The position numbers and the translations under genes were made by a program. The notes under the pieces were generated by a model. The model saw only the letters and a program-made list of their open reading frames with translations. It did no database searches and was not told the DNA's origin. A DNA stretch of 64,000 bases from Phytophthora colocasiae (lineage: Eukaryota; Oomycota; Peronosporomycetes; Peronosporales; Peronosporaceae), in contig JAGKQI010000045.1 in the NCBI GenBank assembly GCA_018806915.1, positions 496,001 to 560,000 of the forward strand, given 5' to 3'. Below, piece after piece: positions 1-10,638 of this stretch. Within the stretch, counting starts at the first letter, position 1. Each line of letters starts with the position of its first letter.

Positions 1-3000
1 CGGGGAGGCACCGCAAAGCTAAAAAGGATTAGCATGTGCCTTCCTGACCAACCAGGTCAACCACGTATGCTGCGTGTTGGTGGCGTGGTGGATGTTGAAT
101 ACTGTCCGGATTCGGGGGCGGAGATGTCGTGCATCAGCTCTACGACCCTGAGAAAGATCGTTGAGCAAGGTGTGAATTGTGATGTGACGGAGCTAGCAGC
201 TCCAATAGCGTGTGAGCTTCCAGGTGGGAAGAAGACGTGGGCACGAGAGTCAACAACGCTGCGTCTTTCTCTAATGACAGCAGCAGGCCCTGTCAATATC
301 TTCAAACCTGTGAAGTGTTTGGTGTTAAACAATGAAGGAGACGAGTTCCTCCTTGGTGATGACGTACTGAAGATGCTCGGCATTGATATCGAACGACAAT
401 TGGAGTTGTTGGCAGCCCCAAGCGGGGATGACGGAGATGATGATGAGGCTTTACCGGACGTGGCAACAGGTGACAAGGATGAAGTCGCCATTCGACTAGC
501 TGTGGAATTGATGATTGAGCAAGCACTGTCTGAGGGTTTTCCTGTGGACCGAGTCGAGCGGCTACGCACTATTGTGTATGCCTACGATGTCTGGAGGATT
601 GTGCTCGGTGACGACCCTCCTGCCAAAGTAGAGCCGATGCGTGTGAAGATGAAGACGGGCTGCAGGCCTTTCAAGGCTAAAGCTCGCAAGTATGCACCAG
701 AGTACCAGGCATTTCTGGAGTCATTCAATGAGATGCTGGTCAAACTGGGTTGGGTGTACGAAAACCCATCAAGTCGATGGGCTTGTGCAGCATTGCCTGT
801 GCGCAAGCGAGGCGGTGTTGAGTTCCGGCAAACAGTGGACTACAAGCCGTTCAATGCGCAGACAGAGCCAATGGCTGGACTGATGCCGAACTTGCATGTG
901 GACTTGGAGAACGTGAGAGGTTGTAGCCACTTCGGGCTTTTTGATTTCATAAAGGGCTACTGGCAACTCCCTCTTGCGAAAGAGTGCCAGGAGCTGTTGT
1001 CTTACATGACACACAGGAAGATCTACACACCTCGTCGAGTACCTCAAGGCAGTGCAGACGCAGCTTTGTATTTCCAGTCGACGATTGAACGTTGCTACGC
1101 CGAGCTGTTGTACAGGCATTTATTAGTCTGGATCGACGACTTACTGCTGTACGCTGTCGATGTAAACACGTACCTCGATAAATTGCAACAGCTACTGGAG
1201 CTTACAGCAAAATTTGGGTTTAAGCTGAGTGCTGCGAAGTCCTGTCTGTACAAGCGAAAGGTGAAATGGTGTGGTAAAGTGATCAATGGAGAAGGTGTCA
1301 AACATGACGCCGAGCGAATCAGAGCACTGACAAGCATGCCATACCCTACCAACGCTGGTGAACTGCAACAGTTTTTGTGTTCGACAAACTGGATGAGGGA
1401 CAGCATCGTTGACTATGCACGAATGGCTCGTCCTCTGCAGGACGCCCTCGATCGAGCGATGTCGACAGCGTCGAGGAGAACGAAGCGAGTGGCAGCGGGA
1501 ATTCAAGTCGCACTCACCGAGCAAGAATGCGAGGCGTACGACAAACTGAAGCAGGCACTGGCAGATGCAGCCACCCTAGCTTTCCCAAAGCCCGACGCTG
1601 ACATGATCCTACTCACAGACGTTTCTGACGTTGGCTGGTCAGTTATAGTATCTCAGGTGGCAAACTGGAAAAGTGATGCAGACATCCAGGACCAACAGCA
1701 TGAGCTGTTGATCTGTCTCGGTGGTACGTTCACTGGGGCCCAAAGAAACTGGAGTGTCATTGAAAAGGAAGCATACCCGATCATCGTGGCATGTGATAAA
1801 CTCAGCTATCTACTTCTCCGACCGCGTGGCTTTCGCATGTACTGCGACCACCGCAACTTGATACATGTATTTGCACCCGGACATGAGGTCAAGAAGCACG
1901 TTAGAGGTAAACTTTTGCGGTGGTCCATGAAACTGATGGAGTATCGGTACACTATCGAGCATATCGACGGCACGCACAACGTTTGGGTGGACATGGTGTC
2001 CAGGTGGGGTGGTGCCCCTAGCGTAGCGAGCGTGGCAGTGAAGCGAGTCAACCTTCGACGAGGACGTGATACCGAAGTCACTCAGCGTACCAACGCTAGT
2101 ACCCGTGTACCGATCCGGCCGTTCCGTGACGGCAATTTCGTATGGCCAACTACAGATGAACTTCTTAGAGCTCAACAGCGGCACATTGTGGAGCGTCCCC
2201 AAGGCTTGATGAGAAGAGCGGATGGTCTACTATGCAGTAATGAGCGGATTTGGATTCCTACGGAGGAGTCGAGTCTACTGCAAAGGCTACTAGTGATTGG
2301 TCACTGCGGAGCGCAGGGTCACAGAGGCCGCGAAGCATTGATGAATGTGATCAATCGACGGTTTTTCGTGCGGAATCTCTCAGCCGTGGTCAAGGCTTTC
2401 CTTGCTGGCTGCCTCATGTGCCAGCATGTAAAAGGGGGGAAGGTAGTGAACCGACCATGGGCAGAGACATTCCGATGCAACGAAAGAAATGGAGCACTTC
2501 ACTGGGATTTTCTACATCTCGGTGAATCGTACGGCAACTACAAGTATCTACTCGTACTTAAGGACGATGCAACTCACTTCTGTGAGCTCGTGCCTTGTGC
2601 CTCACCGACCGCAGAGGTGGCCGCTGCATCAATATTGGACTGGCACAGTCGCTACGGAACTCCGCGTGTGTGGATGAGCGACCAAGGCAGTCATTTTAAG
2701 AACCGTGTGGTAGCGGAAGTGGCGAGACGCCTCGACAGCTATCAACGCTTCACTGTGGCGTACAGTCCCTGGATTAATGGCTCCATAGAAAGGCTGAACA
2801 GGGATATCGTGCAAGTCCTGCGAGTTTTGTGCCTTGAAGGCAAGGTGGACATCCGAGATTGGGTACATTTTGTGCCGGTGGTCCAGGCGAGTTTGAACCA
2901 CACGCCCGTCCCGTCACTTGCCAATAAGGCGCCAGTGGAGCTATTCTGCGTTCTGCCTGCTGCATCCCCCCTTGACTTTGGAATCGACAGCGAGGCAGAA

Positions 3001-3595
3001 CTCGTCACGATTGACGTGACCTCGGGCAACATCGACCGAAAGCTGGCCACTCTACGCACGCATGTCCAGGCGATGCACAGGAAAGTGCAGGTAGCAAGGT
3101 CGGAACAAACACAACGGAATCAGAACATGCAGAGAGGGGCCAGGAAGGCAAACTTTGATGTTGGTGATTACGTCCTACGATCGAGTGGATCAAAAACACA
3201 ATGACAAGCTTCTTGTCACATGGACCGGGCCGTACCAAGTGGTGGGGACGGACGAACACTCATTTCGTGTGCAGCACCTAGTGACTGGCGCGGAATCAGA
3301 CGTGCACGCTTCACGCTTGAAGTTCTACGCGGATGAATCTTTTGAGGTAACGGAGGAAATCCTTGAGCACGTAGCTGCTCAAGGTATTGTCCTGACCGTT
3401 GCAGAGCTCAAAGATCATCGGTGGAGCTCAGCTAAGCGGTGCTACGAGATACTGGTAGGGTGGAAAGGTCTGGAGCCAATTGAGGACTCTTGGGAGTCGC
3501 TCAAGTCACTGTACAAGGACATCCCAGTAATGGTGAAGCAGTATGTGGCAGCAAAGGACGATGCTCAGCTAAGTGCAACATTGGAGCAACTTTAG
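1..3595 (+). pseudogene. Ty3/gypsy chromodomain retrotransposon pol polyprotein, one frameshift, 5' end outside window
   Basis: The frame is open from base 1, so the polyprotein continues left of the window; the first ATG seen, at 34, is internal. Counting residues from that ATG, the order is aspartic protease (DSGAEMS, catalytic Asp about 26), reverse transcriptase (LVWIDDLLLY, Asp 368-369), RNase H (LLTDVSD, Asp about 529), integrase zinc finger (His-x4-His then GCLMCQ, about 755-795), integrase core (Asp 825 in LHWDF, Asp 883 in MSDQGSHF, Glu 919 in GSIERL) and a C-terminal chromodomain (YEILVGWKGL to about 3550). All catalytic residues are present. The first frame stops at 3202-3204, whereas the DYVLRS to chromodomain region continues in another frame to 3595, which implies a single-base change near 3180-3190. 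PR-RT-RH-IN-chromodomain is the Ty3/gypsy chromovirus order. Confidence in the family is high. Confidence 0.93.
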
Positions 3596-3855
3596 AACTT
3601 CATGTTGAAGCGCGAGCTGTTGTGTACCCATGTACCATCAACATGGTACAATGTCGGAAATATTACATTCGAGCAACATCCAAGGCGGATCGGCATTGAA
3701 ATGCGTGGTCAAGTCTTGGAAGGGCAGTGTAGTGGGGCGAAGGTCTTCAGGACCTGACCACGCACTGTGCTGGTGGTCGAGGACGACCTCAGCTAAGGCT
3801 GGCGTAGGGTAAGACTCCGAGGTTGGTAGACTAGAGCAGGTGTGGATGCAATAGC
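3596..3855. other. Non-coding 3' flank of the gypsy element
   Basis: No convincing gene lies here. The stretch holds two short palindromes: GTACCAT-caac-ATGGTAC near 3635-3652, and GCGTGGTCA at 3703-3711 with its complement at 3755-3763. It probably carries what remains of the 3' untranslated region or LTR, but no second LTR copy is in the window to prove it. Confidence 0.4.
3703..3763. repeat. Inverted repeat downstream of gypsy pol
   Basis: The arms GCGTGGTCAAGTC (from 3703) and GACCTGACCACGC (ending 3763) are complementary except for one base, with about 35 bases between them. It could be LTR secondary structure. Confidence 0.5.
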
Positions 3856-4822
3856 GTGTATGAGTATCTGTCGAGTGGTTTAGCCAACCTCATTCTGGAA
3901 TTTGCAGAGTACAATACAAGCAAGGTTTCTAAGGAAGCGCCAGCTTCCCTCGTGAGTGTGTTCATTCGGATCCCACTACACGGTGCTCGGTGGGAAACAG
4001 TCAGCGTACTGCAACGGCAAGGTGGAATATTCGGTACTTTACGCGTTTGAGAAGCTGCGCAGAGAGACCGTTCGACCACATGACAACCCAAATGCTCTCA
4101 GCAATGATGGCGATGAACTCGAGAACTTAGCTGTTCATGCGCTTTTCTGTGCGTCTAGAAGAAGTGGTGTGGGAGGAATCCCTTTTGGTGAATTCTTCCC
4201 TGCTTTGCTTGGTGAATTTAAAGAAGAACGCTTCGAGCTCGTAGATTTTGATGCCATTGAATTGTTGCGCCAATACGGTGGCCTACGGCGAAAGTTTGAA
4301 GGTATGAAGATTCCGTTTTTGGCTCCTCCTAACGCGGAATGGCCGGCTTATATCCTTAACGCCGGCGGCAACTGCAACTTCGGACATCTTTTTCGCGCTA
4401 AGGACGAAGAGAGAGTGGATTTGTACGTGACGGCTCCTAGGCTCAGCGTCCCGCGCCCGGGAATCCTCAACGAACCACTGTTCATTTGCGAGTGCAAGAA
4501 TTGGAACAGAAAACTAGACAGTGGTCAGATGAGAGAGATCATCAAGGGTTGGAATGATCCTGAAACATCACATGGAAATCCAAAGTGGAATGCCTGGGAT
4601 CTTGCGCTCGTCTTTTGCCGTGAAATCACCGCGTTCCAGTCGAATGTAACTAGTAATTGGGAGTTTCCGGGTACTGGTATCGTCACGGTCGATTGCAAGA
4701 CGCTGGAGAAGCATTGGATCGTCGGGGAAAATGGCCGGCAGAAATTGGTCATTGTATTTCTAACAGGGAAGGTGCTTTCAAATGACGCGGGTGAAATCGA
4801 TGACTGCCGGTCTGAATTCTGA
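3856..4822 (+). pseudogene. Crinkler (CRN)-type C-terminal fragment with PD-(D/E)xK nuclease-like motif
   Basis: From about 3970 to 4822 one frame reads a compact domain of some 285 residues. It contains a glycine-rich stretch (NAGGNCNFGHLF), an Asp in RVDLYV and, about 20 residues on, FICECKNWNRKL. The Asp ... Glu-x-Lys arrangement is typical of the REase-superfamily nuclease at the C-terminus of many oomycete Crinkler effectors. The N-terminal part (YEYLSSGLANLILEFAEY) is in another frame from 3856, so a frameshift lies near 3960-3980. No signal peptide and no LxLFLAK-type header is present. The piece abuts the gypsy flank, so it is probably a 5'-truncated effector pseudogene. Calling it Crinkler rests on my recall of the family; the nuclease motif is visible directly. 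Confidence 0.65.
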
Positions 4823-5257
4823 GTGGTCATCTACTATTGGAACCTCAATGCACGTGTGGATGATTTTATGAACTGAAAGACAAAAAATACAATAAAAAAA
4901 GCTGAGCAAAAGCGAGGTAACAAAACAGCTACTGTAGTGGGGTTTCAGTTCTCGGTTTTCTGCGTTAATGGTTGGTCTGTTTTCTTGGCTAAATTGAAGT
5001 AGTTCTCTCCTTCTCATTCGAGAAATTTGTCGAGGAAGTGTGCTCACGGACCAACTAGTTGAACTGTATACTACGAGTAGTATTTGGTATCATTAGAATA
5101 ATAAATTATGAAGATTACTTAAATGTTTCTTAAAGTTAATACCTAACCTGTATCAATTAGTAAAACATTTAGAAGGTATTTACTAAGACCATCCATTGGA
5201 CGTGGGTAGAGGAGGCCACCAAGTTGCTGGTCATTGGGCATTCCTCAACCTTCGACG
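4823..5257. other. Intergenic, AT-rich
   Basis: No gene is supported. The segment 5070-5190 is markedly AT-rich and lies just upstream of the nucleolar protein start, so it is the likely promoter and 5' leader of that gene. Confidence 0.5.
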
Positions 5258-6424
5258 ATGGTGGTGGCTAGTGACGTTTACCCTCTTGTACATGCGCTTC
5301 TGATTGGCTCTGGACTGAAGAAAGCTGCGGCTGCTTTGGCTAAGGAGGCCAAGCTCCAGCCCAAAGCTTTCAAGAATGAACACGATTTACTGGAAGTGTA
5401 CAACTTTTATTTGACGCATAACGTTAAAGTTATGAAGAAGGGCAAGGTGCCGGCTGCTTCGGTGGTTGACGCAGCTAAGAAGAAGAAGAAGACGGAGAGC
5501 TCCAGCTCTAGTTCTAGCTCCAGTGACAGCAGTGATGAAGAGAAGAGCAAGAAGAAAACAGTGAAGAAGGAGTCGAGTTCGAGTTCCGACTCAGATTCAG
5601 ATGATGAATCGGAGGAAGAGAAACCGGTGAAGAAGACTGTGAACAACAAGAAGGAGGAATCTTCCAGCTCTAGTTCTGATTCTTCTTCAGATGAGGAAGA
5701 GAAGAAGCCGGAGATTAAAAAGACTGCTAAAAAGGAGGAGTCAAGCTCCGATTCATCTGATTCATCCGACTCAGATGATTCATCGGATGAGGAGAAGCCT
5801 GCAGCTAAGGCTAAGGCTGCTCCTGCTAAGAAGGCCAAGGCTGAGGAGAGTTCGTCCAGTTCTGATGATTTGTCAGACTCAGACTCTTCGGACTCAGATT
5901 CTTCCGATGAGGAGAAACCCAAGTCCAACAAGCGGAAGGCAGAAACTCCCGCTGCTATCAAGAACAAAAAGGCAAAGCGTGAAGCTGACTCGAGCTCTGA
6001 CTGTTCTTCGGACTCAGACTCTTCGGATTCATCGGATTCGGATTCGGACTCTTCAGACTCAGACTCGGAGGAAGATGAAGAGGCTCAGAAGAAGGAAGCT
6101 GCACGTCGTGATCAGGCTGCCAAGGCTGCTCTGGAGTGGCAACCCAAGAAGATCGAGAAGGTGGCTACAAAGTCCAAGGCCGCTGGTACCCCGTTCCAGC
6201 GTGTTGATGGCGAGTTCTGGTCTCAGAAAATCGTCGATGATACGCTACGTGACAACAGCTACGAGGGAACTTTTGGTGCGGACGGTGTGGGCGTCAAGGC
6301 TAACAACAAACTGCTGAAGACACGCGGTAAGGACTTCACCAAGGGCAAGAACAAACTCAAGCGTTCGACGTACATGTGCGGAGCCATCAGTATGGCTTCG
6401 AACTCGTTCAAGTTTGAGGAGTAG
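5258..6424 (+). CDS. NOLC1/SRP40-like nucleolar phosphoprotein
   Basis: The start is the ATG at 5258 (MVVASDVYPLVH), giving 388 residues. An in-frame TTG upstream is not needed. The N-terminus (residues 1-50) resembles the LisH-like head of Nopp140/NOLC1. Residues about 75-285 are alternating acidic serine blocks (SSSSSDSSDEE type, many potential CK2 sites) and lysine/proline/alanine blocks, the classic Nopp140 repeat. The end, from FQRVDGEFW to the stop, matches the SRP40 C-terminal domain (QKIVDDTLRDNSYEG, then GKDFTKGKNKLKR). Family members act in the nucleolus as chaperones for snoRNPs and for Pol I transcription. The gene has no intron. The repeats leave a long antisense open frame that is an artefact. 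Confidence 0.92.
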   Translation: MVVASDVYPLVHALLIGSGLKKAAAALAKEAKLQPKAFKNEHDLLEVYNFYLTHNVKVMKKGKVPAASVVDAAKKKKKTESSSSSSSSSDSSDEEKSKKKTVKKESSSSSDSDSDDESEEEKPVKKTVNNKKEESSSSSSDSSSDEEEKKPEIKKTAKKEESSSDSSDSSDSDDSSDEEKPAAKAKAAPAKKAKAEESSSSSDDLSDSDSSDSDSSDEEKPKSNKRKAETPAAIKNKKAKREADSSSDCSSDSDSSDSSDSDSDSSDSDSEEDEEAQKKEAARRDQAAKAALEWQPKKIEKVATKSKAAGTPFQRVDGEFWSQKIVDDTLRDNSYEGTFGADGVGVKANNKLLKTRGKDFTKGKNKLKRSTYMCGAISMASNSFKFEE

Positions 6425-6495
6425 ATTTCTCCATTTCGACTTGGAGCCTCTTACTTGCGATAGTACAACCTATAGAATAAATTTCTCTCTTTCAT

Positions 6496-7578
6496 CTAGC
6501 TGTCCAAACTGGTGATGAGCGTTTGCAGTTCCTTTAATCCTCGAGTTGACGGTTGCCAAGTGTTTAAACTCGGAAAATCCTCGCTTGAAGACGAATTTCC
6601 ATCGGAGTTTTTTAGTAAGCTGAGTGACATGGCGTTCACATCTGAATTACGAAGTCCTGGGGTGTATCTGCCAGTAAGTTCCTTAGGTTTATCTTGGCCA
6701 AACATCGCAGCTGACACTTGTTTCGATCGCAGTTTGTACGCGAGCATTTTGGTCTGCAGCAGCTTCTTCTCTTGCATCAATAGAGAATCAGCTGATTGAG
6801 TCTTTTCGCCAGATTTTGAATGTTCAATAGCCTGAGAAATATCTTTCTGTGCGAGGTCGAACTCGTCCTTGAGTCTGTAAGCTTGGGCTCGACGATACAG
6901 AGCTTTGACATTTTCAGGATCAATTTCCAGAGCTTGGTTAACGTGGTGCACTGCATCATCCAGATGCAACGTTTTGAGTCGACAGGCTGCAAAGTTCAAT
7001 AGCAGCTTCAGCTTCAACGCATCCGCTTCAGCTTCTTCTTCGTCGGTATCAGTGAACACGTACTCGAAGTATACCAGTGCTTTGTGGTAATGAAAAGCTG
7101 CTCTCTGATATTGTCCATGTCTGAAAAAGAGGTTTCCCAACACTCTGAACTCGTCACAGGCCGTGAGTTTCTCCTTTGTTGTCATGTCCATCAACATTTG
7201 CTCCTGTGTCGAATATTACCACAAATCAGAAATAAAAAAACATAAATTACCTCACGTTTAATATCTTACCGCCGAGTGATCGTGGTTACAGCCCATCTGA
7301 GCCTTGGTCGCTCTCTCACTGCGCTCTCGAGCCTCTTGTTCCTGTCTTGCCAACTCCTCCGGATCCTCCCACGCTTCCCACTTCTCGTACGTCCTTGTCC
7401 AGTCGTAGCCATTTTCCTGTTGTTGTTTATCTGCCACTTTTTCCACTTTCAACTTGACTCGTGCAGCGTTCTTCTCCGCCTCCACTAAACTCTGTTTGGC
7501 ATCAACGGCATGGCGCTCCTTCTCCACAGCCATTTGCTCCAGCATCCGCGCCAGGTCGGGCGTGAATCCGCAAGACAT
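6496..7578 (-). CDS. TPR co-chaperone-like protein, two exons
   Basis: Exon 1 is 7270-7578 (start MSCGFTPDLARML) and exon 2 is 6496-7203. The intron, 7204-7269, is 66 nt, begins GTAAGA and ends CACAG; both junctions fall between codons, giving 338 residues. Residues 15-95 are charged and helical, with the WEAWEDPEELARQE stretch. Residues about 105-250 hold three TPR units (GNLFFRHGQYQRAAFHYHKAL; LLLNFAACRLK; VKALYRRAQAYRLKDEF), arranged like the FKBP/CYP40/TTC Hsp90-binding type, with the K-N-R carboxylate-clamp flavour. The tail is serine-rich. It most likely binds the C-terminus of Hsp90 or Hsp70, but no catalytic domain is attached. It converges with the nucleolar protein gene, with about 70 bases between their ends. 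Confidence 0.82.
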
Positions 7579-7690
7579 ATCTTCCCCAAAAAACTGTTTA
7601 GATTACCTATGGAAAACAAAAATGTGGTAAAATAAAACCGAAACAACAATTGAATTTTGATTAAAAAAGCTGCTACACACAGAGATTGTA

Positions 7691-7715
7691 CCGACTTCCT
7701 CTGTTCATTACTGAC
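7691..7715 (+). repeat. Left terminal inverted repeat of pogo-like element
   Basis: 25 bp beginning CCGACTTCC, preceded by TA; 24/25 complementary to 9400-9424. Confidence 0.88.
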
Positions 7716-7831
7716 GCCTGCTTATAACTGACATTGCCGCTAGCCCAATCAAATCACAGAACTGCATTCCTTCATTCATTACTGACAGCATTTTCGCTTT
7801 GCGTGCTTGTCTTCAGAATTAAATTGGCGCC

Positions 7832-9341
7832 ATGCCTCGCAAGCGCCAAGCATTCTCGGCAGGTGAGAAGCTGAAAATGCTATCCGCCTGGGTGGAATGT
7901 GGCGATATAAATGTTGTTATTGCCACATTCTTCCCAGGGCTGGATTCCTTTGCCCACGAGCAGCGACGCAAGCTTCTCTACCAGTGGCGCAAACGACTTG
8001 GCCACATCGAGGCCGCATGCAAATCCGTCAAATGCCGCCGCAAGAAGAAGGCCCGACGTCGCGGTACTGGGACCACCCTCCCCTTGGAGGCTGAGAAAGA
8101 GCTAGTAGTGTGGATTAATGACTTGCGAGAGGAGGGCGTTCCAATTTCTACTGTTATGCTGCATTTGCAGGCGTTAGATGTTGCTGCTGCCATGATGTAC
8201 CTAATTTCCGCGCTTCATGGTCATGGATGAAGGCATTCAAAGCGCGTCACAAACTCTCTATGCGTTCAAGGACTCGCCAAGGTCAGCAGTCACCGGAAGA
8301 TCTCGCCAGCATTGCAGCCACTTTCAGCAAGACGGTGGCTGCCAAGGTTCAAGACCTCGACATTTCAAAACTTTATAACGCCGACCAAACTGGTACGATG
8401 ATACGTTTTGCTATGTTAATCTGTAAAACTAACTCCTGCGTGAATAGCTGCCTTTTTCGAGTATCTTCCTACAAGAACCATTACCAAGAAAGGCCCGAAA
8501 ACGGTATGGGTGCGCTGTGCTGGCAAGGAGAAGGAGCGCGCCACTGTCATGCTTTTGGCGGACTCAGATGGAGTCAAGTTGCCACCTTTCGTGGTTTTCA
8601 AGACTAACCCGTCCAAGGTTCCAGCAACGCGAGACCAGAACACGCGACTTCGCCATGGGTTCAGGTAAGACTGTGGAAAATCATCAGTGACATTCAGAAG
8701 AAGACGTCGCTTAAAGTCTACGGTAACAAGAAAGGTAATGCCCGAATTGTTTTATTATGAAAATATTTTTTTCTAACTCTTTTTTTTTAACAGGGTGGTG
8801 GAACAGCGAACTATCAGTAGAGTTCCTCAAATTTCATTTTGCTAGGCGTGCAAATATCGCTGAACCTGTATTGCTAATTTGGGATGACTTCTCTGGCCAC
8901 TGGACCGAAGAAGTCATCGCATACGCTGCATCAATCAACGTGGTGCTGATGAAGGTGCCTCCGAGTGCAACCGCAGTTTCGCAACCGGCAGATGTGGCTT
9001 GGAATAAGCCGCTCAAGGACAAAATGCGTGGCTACTGGGTTGAAGATCTACGTAAGCAGCTCAGGAATCGAGTGCCTGGCGAGCCCTTCAAGATGACCGC
9101 CCCCGATCGAACCACCGTCGCAAGGTGGATCGACACGGCGTGGAACGAGCTCAGCGCAAACACAATCACTGCTGGCTATTCAAAGGCTGGACTCGACGTG
9201 ACCGAGGTCGATCTAGTCGCCAGTGATTTGGTGGACGAGCTGGCGCGCCTAAATCTTATTGATCGCTCTGTAGGACAGGTAGTTGACGATAGAGACTTCG
9301 AGAGTTGTGAGAACTGCGATAGTATTCTTAATGAAGCTTGA
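7832..9341 (+). pseudogene. pogo/Tigger-like transposase with introns and frameshifts
   Basis: The N-terminus (from 7832, MPRKRQAFSAGEKLK) is a helix-turn-helix DNA-binding region, followed by KELVVWINDLREEGVPIS typical of CENP-B/Tigger proteins. The DDE domain is recognised in KLYNADQT, in FFEYLPTRTITKKG and in VLLIWDDFSGHW, with the third acidic position further on. Two intron-like gaps fit GT-AG rules and restore homology: 8393-8447 (55 nt) and 8735-8793 (59 nt). Frame changes remain near 8190-8205 and near 8665, so this copy is probably inactive even though its ends are intact. C-terminal coding runs to 9341, about 60 bases inside the right terminal repeat. Confidence 0.8.
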
Positions 9342-9399
9342 GCAGCAAACATTGCATTTGTTTCGTCTTTTTTATGCATTCTTACAGATCAACATCGCT

Positions 9400-9424
9400 G
9401 TCAGCAATGAACAGAGGAAGTCGG
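9400..9424 (-). repeat. Right terminal inverted repeat of pogo-like element
   Basis: Complement of the left repeat with one mismatch; followed by TA at 9425-9426. Confidence 0.88.
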
Positions 9425-9432
9425 TAGGTCAT

Positions 9433-10638
9433 TTATTGCGGGATCCCGCCGTCCAGGAGTATATCGTGCTGTTTTTTTGTTGATACCCGATAATGAACAA
9501 ACATAACGATACCAGCCACAGCTGCAATACCCAGAATGAACATACTGACCAATCCCAACGTCGATACACCTTGTTGGGCTGCCCCTGCTTCTCCAGTGTT
9601 AGTCGTCAGCGATTCCGTTTTCTGCGTAGTTGTACCTTCAGACGAATCAGCGTTCTGTGTTGCAGGCGATTTCGCTTCGTTCTGGAATGTTGAACCGGTT
9701 TCCGAACTTGCTTTCACTGTTCCTGGGGCTTGCTCACTGTCTTTTTGCGTTGCCGGCGAGGGAGATTCAGGTAGTTTTGCAGGTTTAGTTTCCTTTGGCA
9801 CTTCCAGTTCCGAAGAAGAACTACCAGAACTCGATTGTGGCGTAGTTTTCGGTGTCTTTTTGTCTGTTGATGGGGGTGGAGTAGCTTTAGACTCTGGTGT
9901 CGTGGAACTCGAGTTATTTGATTGAGTTGTCGGAGGAATGGAACCATTGGCGATATCGCGAGCTGAATTCAGTAGAATCGATTGAACATCTGCGACGAAA
10001 GTCGGATATACCTGGTATGTGTGCTCTCCGGCCGGGATCGGCGCGATCTGGTTGTTCGCGTCGTTTCCGTCGTCGATACACAATCCGTTCGATGCTGTCG
10101 TTCCTTCAGGGCATTCCGAAGCTTGCGATGCGTGGTTATACCAAGCCGATTTCCCGTCATTTCCTGCTGGGGAGTACTCACACACCACCAATTGTCCGCC
10201 TGAACAGCTTGCTGTAGCACAACCGACACTGTCCGTTTTAGCCCAAACTACCTGTGAATACGAGTTGTAGACCCCCTTGCCTACATCTAATCCACTGAAA
10301 CCTGGTTGTGCCATGGTTTTAATTGTTGTCACTCCCGTTTCCACGACCCACTGCTGAATAGCTTCATCGATAGCTGACGACGAATTCGCATTCGAAGACT
10401 GGAAAGCATTCACACCTGTCGCTGTAGTGGCCGAACATTTAGCTGCAGTAGAGGCAGCTTTAGTCGCCAACTTAGCATCCCATCCAATTCGACGCATGTC
10501 ACCGGCCGACCATGGTAGCCCCGTAGTGCGAAAGTAGTTATGACGGTCGATCCAGATAGCTTGATCCGGTTCGTTGAAGCTCTCAGCAGTGACAACAACA
10601 CTTAAAGCCGAAAAGGTAAGCACTGTTGATATTTTCAT
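9433..10638 (-). CDS. Secreted CAP/SCP (PR-1-like) protein with C-terminal membrane anchor, paralogue 1
   Basis: ATG at 10638 (MKISTVLTFSALSVVVTA, a signal peptide cut near residue 18) is preferred over an in-frame GTG upstream; 401 residues. CAP domain about 25-165: IWIDRHNYFR, the DEAIQQWV helix, NSYSQVVW, VGCATASC and VVCEYSPAGN, with paired cysteines. The usual GHYTQ histidine of CAP domain signatures is replaced by NSYSQ. A Ser/Thr/Pro-rich stalk (about 225-355) follows, then a predicted membrane helix (about 361-382) and a short basic tail ending HDILLDGGIPQ. CAP proteins bind sterols or lipids and are common in oomycete secretomes; the anchor suggests display at the plasma membrane or wall. 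It is the last of three tandem paralogues on this strand. Confidence 0.9.
   Translation of the reverse strand: MKISTVLTFSALSVVVTAESFNEPDQAIWIDRHNYFRTTGLPWSAGDMRRIGWDAKLATKAASTAAKCSATTATGVNAFQSSNANSSSAIDEAIQQWVVETGVTTIKTMAQPGFSGLDVGKGVYNSYSQVVWAKTDSVGCATASCSGGQLVVCEYSPAGNDGKSAWYNHASQASECPEGTTASNGLCIDDGNDANNQIAPIPAGEHTYQVYPTFVADVQSILLNSARDIANGSIPPTTQSNNSSSTTPESKATPPPSTDKKTPKTTPQSSSGSSSSELEVPKETKPAKLPESPSPATQKDSEQAPGTVKASSETGSTFQNEAKSPATQNADSSEGTTTQKTESLTTNTGEAGAAQQGVSTLGLVSMFILGIAAVAGIVMFVHYRVSTKKQHDILLDGGIPQ

Larger units (their letters stand above)
7691..9424 (+). mobile_element. pogo/Tigger-like DNA transposon with intact ends
   Basis: Terminal inverted repeats of 25 bp (start CCGACTTCCTCTG) occupy 7691-7715 and 9400-9424 and match at 24 of 25 positions. 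A TA dinucleotide flanks each end (7689-7690 and 9425-9426), as expected for Tc1/mariner/pogo insertions. The 1734-bp element encloses a CENP-B-type transposase gene on the same strand. The right TA lies seven bases from the last base of the neighbouring CAP-protein stop codon. Confidence 0.88.

Noticed and set aside
5407..5967. 186-residue Ser/Glu/Leu-rich frame on the minus strand
   Set aside because: It is the antisense reading of the Ser/Asp/Lys repeats of the nucleolar protein; repetitive codons leave antisense frames open.
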